Assembly (NCBI GenBank): GCA_029247315.1
Contig: JAQWLM010000145.1
Coordinates: 1-39,449, forward strand
Source of the DNA: AAA164-E04 sp014239995
GTDB taxonomy: Bacteria; Verrucomicrobiota; Verrucomicrobiia; Limisphaerales; AAA164-E04
Reading direction: 5' to 3'
Length of the DNA: 39,449 bases
Below, one piece after another: positions 1 to 8,633 of the stretch. The number at the start of each line of letters is the position of its first letter. The first letter of the stretch is position 1. A program made the translations under genes and the position numbers. The notes beneath the pieces were generated by a model that saw nothing but the letters and a program-made list of their open reading frames with translations, made no database searches and was not told the DNA's origin.

Positions 1-56
1 CAAAACAGTCACAGATTCGAATCGTTTAAAATCATAATCAGCAAAAGAATAGAATC

Positions 57-82
57 CTTTGAAATCCAAGGTACCTGACCCC
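57..82. repeat. Possible REP/insertion-scar motif
   Basis: A block containing GGTACC followed by TGACCCC lies just upstream of the first gene. From memory, similar 'GGGGTCAGGTACC' blocks recur as REP-like ends near RAYT/IS200-type transposases in many bacterial genomes. That is recall, not a search result. In the reading frame of the following TPR gene, stop codons occur at 35-37 and 50-52, so nothing upstream continues that gene. I found no second copy in the window, so this could be chance. Confidence 0.25.
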
Positions 83-97
83 ACCATTCGGAAGGAC

Positions 98-616
98 ATG
101 GATGATCTGAAAATCCGTGCAATTGATCAGAAAATAAATGCTCTCGACCGCAATGACGCGTCCTTTGAAACCATGCTTGAGACCTTCCAGGAGGAACAAA
201 AGACCATTGCTTTCGAAGGTTGTCGCCAGCGTGCCGAGGACTATCCCAATGATTTGGCCATCAAGTTTGAACTGGGAATGCTCCATTACGAGCGCAACGA
301 TTACAAACAGGCCATCCAATTATTTCAGAAAGCACAGGCCAACCCCCATATCCGAGTTCGGGCACTCCATCAGCTGGGGCGCTGTTTCTTCCAACGCGGT
401 ATTCTGGACCTTGCCCTACGCCCCATCCAGACAGCCATCAAGGAAAAAGAGGTCTTCGACGAACAACGAAAGGATCTTCTTTATGACTTGGGCCTGGTCT
501 ACGAGAAGATGCAGGATACAGAACAGGCTATCGAACAGTTTAAACTGATCTACGAGGCCGACATCGATTACAAAGACGTCAGCGATCGTGTAGATCGCTA
601 CTATGAAAGCCTCTGA
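98..616 (+). CDS. TPR-repeat protein, probably 5'-truncated
   Basis: A 172-residue all-helical protein made mostly of tetratricopeptide repeats. Recognisable helix pairs run from about residue 45 to 160, for example the segments around ELGMLHYERNDYKQAIQLFQ and DLGLVYEKMQDTEQAIEQF. TPR arrays are protein-interaction scaffolds; no catalytic motif is visible. There is no signal peptide from this start. A TTG at 59 would add 13 residues, but the frame is closed by stops at 50-52 and 35-37, and neither start has a clear Shine-Dalgarno. The charged N-terminal segment (residues 1-20) resembles the linker before the TPR block in longer PVC proteins. I therefore infer that an N-terminal part has been lost, possibly at the adjacent motif. 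It lies 81 nt before the next TPR gene and is probably co-transcribed with it. Partner unknown. Confidence 0.7.
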   Translation: MDDLKIRAIDQKINALDRNDASFETMLETFQEEQKTIAFEGCRQRAEDYPNDLAIKFELGMLHYERNDYKQAIQLFQKAQANPHIRVRALHQLGRCFFQRGILDLALRPIQTAIKEKEVFDEQRKDLLYDLGLVYEKMQDTEQAIEQFKLIYEADIDYKDVSDRVDRYYESL

Positions 617-697
617 GCAGGGAAAACCGGAGAGACCACCCCTGGCTTGGACTCGACACCTGACTTCAATTTATTTGCATTCCGCCCCGACAGGGCT

Positions 698-3406
698 ATG
701 GTCCACCAAGCATTCATGGCCTTGTCCGTCTCAACCTCTTTTGATCGACTCTTCAAGCATCGCGGTATCCTGCTGCTGTGGCTCACGTCCCCGTGGCTCT
801 GCCTGATCCAGGCTGATGATTACACTGAGGTGCTTGACTGGACCCTCACGGGCCAATACGAACAAAGCCTCGAGGCATGTGAGGAAAAACTGGAAAACAC
901 CAGTGTCTTCAATGAGCAATGGTATTTACTGGGCATCAAGAACTGCATGCACCTGGGAAACTACAAGCGTGCCTTTGAAATCCTTCAGGACGGTCTTGAG
1001 GACCGCAAGGTCAGCGGCATCAAGCTCTACCCGGTTGGCCATGAAGTCGCGCTGTGGAACAATCAGCCTGACTTGGCCCAGGAATATCTGGATAAAAGTG
1101 CTCCTTACATCAACAGCGTCAAATGGTCCAACGTGGGTCCCGAGAATTTAGTACACCTGGGACGAGCCGCACTGAAGCTGGGGGTAGACCCGAGGGTCGT
1201 GCTTGAGTTGTTCTATGATGTCGGCATACGTGCAACGCCTCCGCTCCGAGAGGCCTATGTTGCAGCTGCCGATCTTGCTTTGATGAAGGAAGACTTTGCA
1301 GTGGCGGAATCAACCGTGCAGCGGGGGCTGGAAAACTTTCCTGAGGATGCTGACCTGCTGTTCTGCTGGGCACAGGCACTCAAGGGATCCAGCAACGAAC
1401 AGATGGGGACGATGCTGAACAGGACCCTTGAAGCGAATCCTCAGCATATCGGGGCAATCCTCATGCTTGCCGATAATGCCGTGGATGCGGAAAATTACGA
1501 GACTGCTCAGGAACTCCTCAAACAAGCACAAGAAATCAATCCGAACCATGCTGGAACCTGGGCATATGAAGCGGTCATCGCGCACCTGCAGGAAGATCCG
1601 GACATGGAACTGGAAGCCCGGCATCGAGCTTTGCAAGCATGGCCAGGCAACCCGGAAGTCGATCACCTGATCGGACGTAAACTATCCCAGAAATACCGTT
1701 TCAAGGAGGGTGCCGCTTACCAGCAGACAGCTCTTAAACTCGATGCCGGTTACCAGAAGGCCTCCATCCAGCTCGCCCAGGATCTTCTTCGTCTGGGAGA
1801 GGAGGAACAGGGATGGCAATTGGCCGAGGATGTGCACGCATCAGATGGTTACAACGTGACGGCATATAATCTCGTGCAGTTGAAGTCAGTCATCACCGAC
1901 TTCACTACGTTACGAAACCAGAATTTTCTCATTCGCATGGCCCCTGATGAAGCAATCATATATGGCAACAGGGTCATGGAACTCCTCATGGAGGCAAAGT
2001 CCGTATTGTGCGCCAAATACAAAATCGAACTGGAGGTACCTGTCATTGTCGAAATTTTCCCAAACCAAAGTGATTTTGGTGTGCGCACCTTCGGAATGCC
2101 ACACAACCCTGGTTTTCTTGGTGTTTGCTTTGGTAATGTCATTACTGCCAACAGCCCGTCCTCATCCATCGGTCGGGATACCAACTGGCAGGCAGTTCTG
2201 TGGCACGAATTCTGTCACGTGATCACCTTGAACCTGACCAAGAACAAGATGCCCCGATGGTTAAGTGAAGGCATCTCTGTTCACGAGGAGATCCAACGCG
2301 ACCGTTCTTGGGGACAGCACATGACACCCGATTACAGACAACGCATCATGCGTGGCGAGATGACTCCCATCGGGAGCCTGAGCGGGGCCTTCCTGAATGC
2401 TGAATCGGGTGAGGACATGCAATTTGCCTATTTCCAGTCCTCACTGGTGGTCGATTATATTGTTGAACAACATGGCAGAGAAAGCTTACAGAAAATCCTT
2501 GTCGATCTGGGCGATGGTATCCCTGTCAATGAAGCTATTGGACAACATGCTGCGGAGGTCAGGGGACTGAACGCTGACTTCATGGAATGGGCCCAGTCGA
2601 GAGCCTCTCAATTGGGTGAAACCCTGAACTGGGATGAACCTGAGCAAGGGTTGATCTCATCAAGCGAAGCGGAAGTATTCCTGGAATCCAATCCAGAAAA
2701 CTATTATCTCCTCATCGAATCATCCCGACAACGCATGCAAGATGAGGACTGGGAGGGGGCTTCACTCCTCCTGAGCACCTTGCTCGACCGCTATCCGGAT
2801 CAACCAGGACTCGACGGAGCACTCTATCTTGCTTCCGTGGCGGCTCGTAAGCTGGGAAAACATCAGGAGGAGCGTCAGCACCTTCGGCGCCTTGCGGCCA
2901 TTGATGGGGATGTCAGCGACGTCTATCGACGACTGATCGCCATGGCACGTGAGGAGGAGGATTGGGAAGCACAGAAATTAAACGCAGAACGCTATCTTGC
3001 AGTCAACCCCCTGACCAGCCACCCTTATGAAGCCATGGCTGAAGCAGCTGAAAATCTCAACAATCTCCCAGAGGCCATTCAAGCTCGCAGGGTCATCCTT
3101 GAATTAAATCCCACGGACCCGGCTCTAGCCCACTACAAACTTGCCAGACTGCTTGATGCCACAGGGAATGGTGAAGCCAAGCGTCATGTCTTGCTGGCAC
3201 TTGAGGAAGCACCTCGCTACCGGGAGGCTCAGACAATGCTCCTCAAACTCCGTCAAGAATCCATGACACCGGACACATCGACTCCGCAGAAACAAGGACT
3301 CCCCCATATGGACAGCACCTTGGAGGAAACAGGGAAGAAAAACTCCCGTCCAGAGAAGGCCGTGGAAAACGAGACTGCCCTTGAAAACCCGCCTTCAAGG
3401 CCTTGA
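698..3406 (+). CDS. Secreted TPR protein with central gluzincin-like (HExxH) peptidase domain
   Basis: 902 residues from the ATG chosen here. That start gives an n-region followed by a hydrophobic stretch (GILLLWLTSPWLCLIQA) and a plausible signal-peptidase site before DDYTEV. A TTG at 647 would add 17 polar residues. TPR-type repeats fill about residues 30-400 and 660-870. Between them is a metallopeptidase-like domain with H503-E504-F-C-H507 and a second glutamate at E524 in WLSEG. This is the gluzincin pattern of the Peptidase_MA family. Zinc binding is expected from family knowledge; the substrate is unknown. The C-terminal ~40 residues are low-complexity and charged. It is first in a tight run with DUF4159, MoxR, DUF58 and BatA-like genes, 10 nt before the next start, so it may process envelope proteins together with the MoxR module. 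It could also be a non-catalytic scaffold. Confidence 0.85.
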   Translation: MVHQAFMALSVSTSFDRLFKHRGILLLWLTSPWLCLIQADDYTEVLDWTLTGQYEQSLEACEEKLENTSVFNEQWYLLGIKNCMHLGNYKRAFEILQDGLEDRKVSGIKLYPVGHEVALWNNQPDLAQEYLDKSAPYINSVKWSNVGPENLVHLGRAALKLGVDPRVVLELFYDVGIRATPPLREAYVAAADLALMKEDFAVAESTVQRGLENFPEDADLLFCWAQALKGSSNEQMGTMLNRTLEANPQHIGAILMLADNAVDAENYETAQELLKQAQEINPNHAGTWAYEAVIAHLQEDPDMELEARHRALQAWPGNPEVDHLIGRKLSQKYRFKEGAAYQQTALKLDAGYQKASIQLAQDLLRLGEEEQGWQLAEDVHASDGYNVTAYNLVQLKSVITDFTTLRNQNFLIRMAPDEAIIYGNRVMELLMEAKSVLCAKYKIELEVPVIVEIFPNQSDFGVRTFGMPHNPGFLGVCFGNVITANSPSSSIGRDTNWQAVLWHEFCHVITLNLTKNKMPRWLSEGISVHEEIQRDRSWGQHMTPDYRQRIMRGEMTPIGSLSGAFLNAESGEDMQFAYFQSSLVVDYIVEQHGRESLQKILVDLGDGIPVNEAIGQHAAEVRGLNADFMEWAQSRASQLGETLNWDEPEQGLISSSEAEVFLESNPENYYLLIESSRQRMQDEDWEGASLLLSTLLDRYPDQPGLDGALYLASVAARKLGKHQEERQHLRRLAAIDGDVSDVYRRLIAMAREEEDWEAQKLNAERYLAVNPLTSHPYEAMAEAAENLNNLPEAIQARRVILELNPTDPALAHYKLARLLDATGNGEAKRHVLLALEEAPRYREAQTMLLKLRQESMTPDTSTPQKQGLPHMDSTLEETGKKNSRPEKAVENETALENPPSRP

Positions 3407-3416
3407 ATGAACCAGC

Positions 3417-4301
3417 ATGCCATATCCAGAGATTAACCCCCCTCTCCCTTACAAGGGATCCTTCCTCAGGAGAAACCGGGCAATCTTACCATGGATCGTG
3501 ACCCTTGCTGTGATCTTTTCCCTGTCATCCACCAAAGCCCAATATGGTCGGCGTTTCCAGCAACCCAAAGATGAACGTGCCGGCGTCCCCAAATGGGATA
3601 TCGATGCCAGATATCAATCGGATGTATTCACATTCGTGCGCATCCAATATAACTCCTGGAGTGACCAGCACGGACGTTGGGGGAAAAAGTGCCTGATTGA
3701 CTGGCCTGAAAGCGACCTGAATTTCGCCTATCGACTAGAGGAATTGACCTCATTAAAAGTGGATTCGGAAGGTAAAATCATCGACCTGACCGATCCAGCA
3801 CTTTTTGATTATCCTTTTGTTTATCTCATTGAACCCGGAGAAATGGTTTTGCGTGAAGAAGAACGCGAGGCACTCAGGAGGTACTTGCTGGGAGGAGGAT
3901 TCATGATGATTGATGACTTCTGGGGAGTGAAGGAATACGAAAACCTGAGACGGGAGTTATCACGCGTATTTCCAGATCGCACCCCCGAGGAGCTCTCCAT
4001 TGATCACCCGGTTTTTAATTTTGTTTTCCCTCTCAAGGAAAAACCACAGATCCCCAATGTAGGGCGGGGAACGGATAGTCAGTGGGACGGAATCACATTC
4101 GAACGATGGGACGCCCAGTCTCCCTTCTACAAAGGTATGTTTGATGACAATGGAAGACTCATGATGATTATTTGTCATAATACCGACTTGGGTGATGGCT
4201 GGGAATGGGAGGGGGCTAACAAGTATTATTTCAGGGAATTTTCAGAAAAAAAAGCATACCCTTTGGGCATCAATATCGTTATGTATGCCCTCACACATTA
4301 A
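3417..4301 (+). CDS. DUF4159 domain protein, exported
   Basis: 294 residues. An N-terminal positively charged region precedes a hydrophobic segment (ILPWIVTLAVIFSLSSTKA), consistent with a signal peptide or anchor. The rest matches the DUF4159 pattern as I recognise it: the early FTFVRIQYNS segment, the FDYPFVYLIEPGEM strand, the glycine-rich LGGGFMMIDDFWG turn, and a C-terminal helix ending in GINIVMYALTH. DUF4159 has a glutamine-amidotransferase-like fold without an established reaction. It is repeatedly found beside MoxR, DUF58 and VWA/BatA genes, as here. It starts 10 nt after the TPR/peptidase gene without an obvious Shine-Dalgarno, so translation is probably coupled. Function remains unknown; a role in envelope complex assembly is inferred from context only. 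Confidence 0.85.
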   Translation: MPYPEINPPLPYKGSFLRRNRAILPWIVTLAVIFSLSSTKAQYGRRFQQPKDERAGVPKWDIDARYQSDVFTFVRIQYNSWSDQHGRWGKKCLIDWPESDLNFAYRLEELTSLKVDSEGKIIDLTDPALFDYPFVYLIEPGEMVLREEEREALRRYLLGGGFMMIDDFWGVKEYENLRRELSRVFPDRTPEELSIDHPVFNFVFPLKEKPQIPNVGRGTDSQWDGITFERWDAQSPFYKGMFDDNGRLMMIICHNTDLGDGWEWEGANKYYFREFSEKKAYPLGINIVMYALTH

Positions 4302-4332
4302 TCAACGCAAACCATCAAGAGAGAGGATCCAT

Positions 4333-5355
4333 GTGGAGGCAAATACAGCATCGACAAGCAGCCAAGAGGGAGTCGACCAGGAAAAGACCATAGAACAGCT
4401 GGCACAGAGTCGCTACCGCATCGAAAAAGAGCTCAGCAAGGTCATCGTAGGCCAGAAAGCGGCTATCGAAGAAATACTCATTGCCCTTTTGGCTGGAGGT
4501 CATTGTCTGATCACAGGAGCCCCGGGACTCGCAAAAACCCTCCTTGTGAAGTCAATTGCACAGGTCTTTGACCTCAACTTCCAGCGCATTCAGTTCACAC
4601 CCGACCTGATGCCAGCAGACATCACGGGAACAGAGATTCTCCAGGAGTCTGATGGCGTGCGTGAGCTCAAGTTCGCAAAAGGCCCCATCTTTGCCAATAT
4701 GATCTTGGCAGACGAAATCAATCGCACCCCGCCAAAGACCCAAGCGGCACTGCTCGAAGCCATGCAGGAGCACCAGATCACCGCAGCAGGTGTCCGCCAC
4801 CCACTGGAAGAACCTTTTTTTGTTCTTGCGACCCAAAACCCCATTGAAATGGAAGGGACCTACCCCCTTCCCGAGGCTCAACTAGATCGCTTCATGTTCA
4901 ATGTCGTCATTGACTACCTTCCGGAAAACGATGAAGTAGAGGTTGTTCGAAAGACAACAACACGGCAGACGGAGAGCATTGAATCCATCTTCACAGGTGA
5001 AGATGTGACAAGATTTCATGAGACGGTTCGTGCCGTACCTGTGGCTGATGAAATGATTCGTTACGCGGTGCGTCTTGCGGCAGCATCGAGGCCGGGAAAA
5101 CAGGACACCCCGGATTTCATCAATCAATGGGTGAGCTGGGGGGCTGGATTGCGGGCAGGACAGAACCTCATTCTCGGGGCCAAGGTACGTGCCGTTTTGT
5201 GTGGCCGTTCCCATGTGGTTACCGAAGATATCGTCAAACTCGCCACACCTGCCCTGCGACATCGTATCCTCACCAATTATCGAGCAGAAGCCGAGAACAT
5301 CCGTGTGGAAACAATTATCCAGCAACTTCTGGACCATGTGAAACCGCTTGCTTGA
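4333..5355 (+). CDS. MoxR-family AAA+ ATPase
   Basis: 340 residues, normal for MoxR proteins. I chose the GTG at 4333 because a GAGAGG Shine-Dalgarno lies 6 nt upstream. In-frame ATGs further upstream (4192, 4285) overlap the DUF4159 gene and lack one. Walker A is GAPGLAKT at residues 62-69, Walker B includes D127-E128 (ILADEINR), and sensor 1 is N169 in ATQNP. A C-terminal helical lid domain follows. MoxR ATPases act as chaperones that help assemble or activate partners containing VWA domains, using ATP hydrolysis in the cytoplasm. The next two genes (DUF58 and BatA-like VWA protein) are the expected partners. The gap to DUF4159 is 31 nt. Confidence 0.95.
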   Translation: MEANTASTSSQEGVDQEKTIEQLAQSRYRIEKELSKVIVGQKAAIEEILIALLAGGHCLITGAPGLAKTLLVKSIAQVFDLNFQRIQFTPDLMPADITGTEILQESDGVRELKFAKGPIFANMILADEINRTPPKTQAALLEAMQEHQITAAGVRHPLEEPFFVLATQNPIEMEGTYPLPEAQLDRFMFNVVIDYLPENDEVEVVRKTTTRQTESIESIFTGEDVTRFHETVRAVPVADEMIRYAVRLAAASRPGKQDTPDFINQWVSWGAGLRAGQNLILGAKVRAVLCGRSHVVTEDIVKLATPALRHRILTNYRAEAENIRVETIIQQLLDHVKPLA

Positions 5356-5392
5356 ACACTCCCTCACCGTGCAACCATTGACACGACGTGAC

Positions 5393-6352
5393 ATGCAGAC
5401 CGATATCCCATCATTTCCTGTCGCTGGAGATTTAACGAAACAAGGATTCGTTGATCCACGTGCTCTGATGTCGATCCGACACTTGGAACTGCGAGCCAAA
5501 GTAGTCGTTGAAGGCTTCTGGACCGGACTGCATCGTAGCCCATATCACGGATTTTCCGTCGAATTTACTGAATACAGGCAATACACCCCGGGAGACGACC
5601 CTCGGCATCTGGACTGGAAACTCTTTGCACGAAGCGACCGTTATTACATTAAGAAATTCGAGGACGAAACCAACTTGCGCTGTTCTCTGCTGGTGGACCG
5701 AAGTCGATCCATGGAATACGCAGAAAACGGTATTTCAAAGAAAGATTACGCAAACACGCTGGCAGCAACACTCAGTTACTTCCTGAACCGCCAGGGGGAT
5801 GCCGTGGGGTTGATGACCTTCGACAAGTCCATCCAGGAATACATGCCCGCCAGGAACCGTCCAGGTCACCTCCGGCAACTCATGCAGGCCTTGGAGAAAC
5901 CCTGTGAGGGCAAGCAAACAGACCTTGACGACCCCATGAGACGGATGATGGACCTCATTCACAAAAGAGGACTCATTGTAGTCATTTCGGATTTCCTCGC
6001 ACCACTGGACTCACTCGAACATAACCTGACAACCCTTGCGGCCTACGGTCATGAGGTGCAGCTGTTTCAGATTCTTGATCCAAGTGAACGGCATTTCACT
6101 TTTCAGTCTCCCGTTCAACTCGAGGATCAGGAATCCGGCGTCCAGATGCATGTTGACCCACAGCAGGCCAGGGACTCCTACATGCTTCAATTGAACAAGC
6201 ACCTGGGGCGGCTCAAAGATGCATGCCATGCGGCGGGTGCAGACTATACTTTATTAACAACGGATCAACCCCTTGAAAAGGGCTTGTTCGATTTCCTGAA
6301 GGCGCGCATGCACGGAAGGCGATCAGTGCGGCACAGAGGACAGGGAGGATAA
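5393..6352 (+). CDS. DUF58 domain protein
   Basis: 319 residues from the first ATG. A TTG at 5348 would overlap the MoxR stop and has no better ribosome site. The DUF58 hallmark is clear: YRQYTPGDDPRHLDWKLFAR at residues 61-80. It is followed by a VWA-like fold with a degenerate MIDAS, D102-R-S104-R-S106, and the later VVISDF segment where VWA domains place an acidic metal ligand. DUF58 proteins pair with MoxR ATPases in gene clusters linked to envelope integrity and stress tolerance. There is no signal peptide or membrane segment, so it should act in the cytoplasm or at the inner face of the membrane. The gap from moxR is 37 nt and the next gene begins 7 nt after its stop. Confidence 0.92.
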   Translation: MQTDIPSFPVAGDLTKQGFVDPRALMSIRHLELRAKVVVEGFWTGLHRSPYHGFSVEFTEYRQYTPGDDPRHLDWKLFARSDRYYIKKFEDETNLRCSLLVDRSRSMEYAENGISKKDYANTLAATLSYFLNRQGDAVGLMTFDKSIQEYMPARNRPGHLRQLMQALEKPCEGKQTDLDDPMRRMMDLIHKRGLIVVISDFLAPLDSLEHNLTTLAAYGHEVQLFQILDPSERHFTFQSPVQLEDQESGVQMHVDPQQARDSYMLQLNKHLGRLKDACHAAGADYTLLTTDQPLEKGLFDFLKARMHGRRSVRHRGQGG

Positions 6353-6359
6353 TCGGGAC

Positions 6360-8489
6360 ATGAGTTTTTTATATCCATTTTTTCTCCTGGGGGGCGCAGC
6401 AATCGCAGCCCCCATCCTCCTGCACCTCATTCGACGTGTCTCCAAACAGAAAAAGGTTTTCAGCACCTTGATGTTTCTGAAACCATCTCCTCCGCCATTG
6501 ACTCGAAAAAGCCGCATCGAACATTGGTTCCTGTTACTCCTGAGATGTTTGCTCCTGTTACTGACCGCACTGGCCTTTTCTCGCCCCTATCTTTCGGACA
6601 GGCAATCCGTTGAACTTGAAACCGATGAGCGAGTGCGCCACTGTCTCCTTCTGGACCGTAGTGCCAGCATGCAGCGTGATGGCGCCTGGGAAGATGCCCT
6701 AGCAAAGGTGCAAACATGGCTGGAGCGTTGGCAAGACGATGACTACGCAACGGTTCTTCTTTTCGACGAAGGCTTGGAGACGGTGGTTTCGTTCTCTGAC
6801 TGGGCCAGAATAAACCAGGGTGCGCGCACCCAGGAAGTAATGAAACGCCTGCGGAGTGCATCCCCAGGCTGGGGGAGTACAGCCATCGATACGGCACTGC
6901 TGGAATCACTCAACCGTTTGGAGGATGCATCCAAGGAGAGGCAACAGGATACGGAACAGCAGGCATGGCAACTAGTCGTTATCTCCGACCTTCAGGCTGG
7001 CAGTCGTTACGAGGGTTTGCGCGGGCAGGATTGGCCAAAACACGCCCATGTTGTCTTTGAAACCGTGAATCCTACCCACGAGGAAAATGCAGGAATTCAA
7101 GCTCTGCAAGCCCCATGGCAGGTTTTACCGGATGACAACGGAATGGCCCCTCGTGTCCGTATCTCCAATGCAATCGGTGCCACCACAGAACAATTTCAAC
7201 TCCGCTGGGGCGGTCCCACGGGACCTGCCAGCAATATCGATCCCTTGCCCATGTATGTCACCCCAAACCAGTCCCGCATTGTCACTGCCCCACCCTGGCC
7301 AGAAACCACCGGTGCAGATCACTTGATGCTCTCAGGGGATCTTGAACCTTTCGACAACACCATCTGGATAGCGCCCTACAAACCCAAGCAAAGCCGTATC
7401 ATGCTGCTTTCCCCTGAAGACCCCAAATCCAATTCAGAACTGGTCTATTATCTTCGGCGAGCCTTCCAATCAATCCCAGGCCACCGGATTGACCTTTTGC
7501 AGACTCAACCCCAATCCTGGGACTCGATGGCATCCATGGGACCTATCGATCTCTGGATCGTGACACAGCCGCTTGATCAACCCACCGTAGACGGGCTCAA
7601 GGTTCGATTGAATCAGGGAGCCACCGTGCTGATGCCTCTGGCAGACCCGACAATGGAACAAACACTGCAAACACTTTGGAATCGTCCCTCCCTGCAGATC
7701 CAGGAGGCCCAGGTCGATGACTATGCCTTGTTTGGCAAGATTGACTTTAAACACCCTCTCTTTGCACCGTTCTCAAGTCCCAGGTTCAGTGATTTCACCA
7801 AGATCCATTTCTGGGGCCATCGCAGCATCCTTGACTTGCCGGAGGAAACCCGGGAGCTTGAAGTCCCTGCCCGTTTCGATAGTGGTGAGCCAGCTATCAT
7901 CACTCGACAGATGGGAGAGGGGCGCATGGTGATTTTAACTTCCTCCTGGACACCACGAGACAGCCAGTTAGCCCTTTCCACCAAGTTCGTTCCATGGCTT
8001 TACACGATTTTGAACTGGGGACGCAACCACGAGGAGCTCAGGACACAGTATACCGTGGGCGAAACCGTCGACCTGAGCAGCATTCCCAATGGGCAGGAAT
8101 TAACCATCGAAAATCCGTCAGGCAGTGAAAGTGCCGTTGACAACAACCGCCTCTTTTCGGCCACATCCATGCCGGGCATTTACCAGATACGGGGGGAACA
8201 GGGTTTTAACTGGACTTTCGCGGTTAACATTGCTCCGTCGGAAAGTCGAACTTCTCCCTTACCACTGGAAGTATTGGAGGGCTTGGGAATTCCCACGCGA
8301 AGAAGCGACTTCACGGCACCTCAAACACCTGCATCACGCCAAGAAGAACTGGAAGAGGCCAGGCTCCTCCAGGCTCAGGAAATCGAGGAAGAACAACAGT
8401 ACTGGAGGTGGACACTCATGGGGGTGCTGGCACTTGTGCTGCTGGAAAGTGTCGTGGCAGCCAAGGCAAGCCGCATCCAACCAGCCTGA
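6360..8489 (+). CDS. BatA-type membrane protein with VWA domain
   Basis: 709 residues. The N-terminus is the BatA domain: membrane helix 1 (FLYPFFLLGGAAIAAPILLHLI), a loop with S-rich and P-rich residues, and helix 2 (WFLLLLRCLLLLLTALAFSRPYL). A VWA domain follows with MIDAS D99-R-S101-A-S103 and a downstream VVISDLQ strand. A long periplasmic region of about 370 residues includes a glutamine-amidotransferase-like segment near LMLLSPEDPKSN...VTQPLD, and a C-terminal membrane helix lies near residues 680-700. The family was named for Bacteroides aerotolerance; here the role is inferred as the membrane partner of the MoxR/DUF58 pair. A GGGAGG Shine-Dalgarno overlaps the stop of DUF58, 11 nt before the ATG. 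It appears to be the last gene of the module. Confidence 0.92.
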   Translation: MSFLYPFFLLGGAAIAAPILLHLIRRVSKQKKVFSTLMFLKPSPPPLTRKSRIEHWFLLLLRCLLLLLTALAFSRPYLSDRQSVELETDERVRHCLLLDRSASMQRDGAWEDALAKVQTWLERWQDDDYATVLLFDEGLETVVSFSDWARINQGARTQEVMKRLRSASPGWGSTAIDTALLESLNRLEDASKERQQDTEQQAWQLVVISDLQAGSRYEGLRGQDWPKHAHVVFETVNPTHEENAGIQALQAPWQVLPDDNGMAPRVRISNAIGATTEQFQLRWGGPTGPASNIDPLPMYVTPNQSRIVTAPPWPETTGADHLMLSGDLEPFDNTIWIAPYKPKQSRIMLLSPEDPKSNSELVYYLRRAFQSIPGHRIDLLQTQPQSWDSMASMGPIDLWIVTQPLDQPTVDGLKVRLNQGATVLMPLADPTMEQTLQTLWNRPSLQIQEAQVDDYALFGKIDFKHPLFAPFSSPRFSDFTKIHFWGHRSILDLPEETRELEVPARFDSGEPAIITRQMGEGRMVILTSSWTPRDSQLALSTKFVPWLYTILNWGRNHEELRTQYTVGETVDLSSIPNGQELTIENPSGSESAVDNNRLFSATSMPGIYQIRGEQGFNWTFAVNIAPSESRTSPLPLEVLEGLGIPTRRSDFTAPQTPASRQEELEEARLLQAQEIEEEQQYWRWTLMGVLALVLLESVVAAKASRIQPA

Positions 8490-8633
8490 GCCTGCCGTCC
8501 AATTTGTTTTCTGCCAAGGCATCCATCTCGAAGCACCCTTCGATGCCCAGGGGATGGCGAGTTACCCAGGCGATTCCCTCGTGCTGCACGAATCCCATTG
8601 AAATCGAGCAGGATTTCGCCATATTGGATCCCA

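Noticed and set aside
11..20. GATTCGAAT-like sequence resembling a tRNA T-arm
   Set aside because: No acceptor, anticodon or D-arm partner can be folded around it. It is only a short palindrome.
5468..5470. Internal ATG as the start of the DUF58 protein
   Set aside because: It would remove the conserved-looking N-terminal segment before LELRAK and has no Shine-Dalgarno advantage over ATG 5393.
4882..5499. Minus-strand ORF of 205 codons across the moxR-DUF58 boundary
   Set aside because: It overlaps two strongly conserved genes on the other strand and is cysteine/arginine-rich, as expected for an antisense frame.
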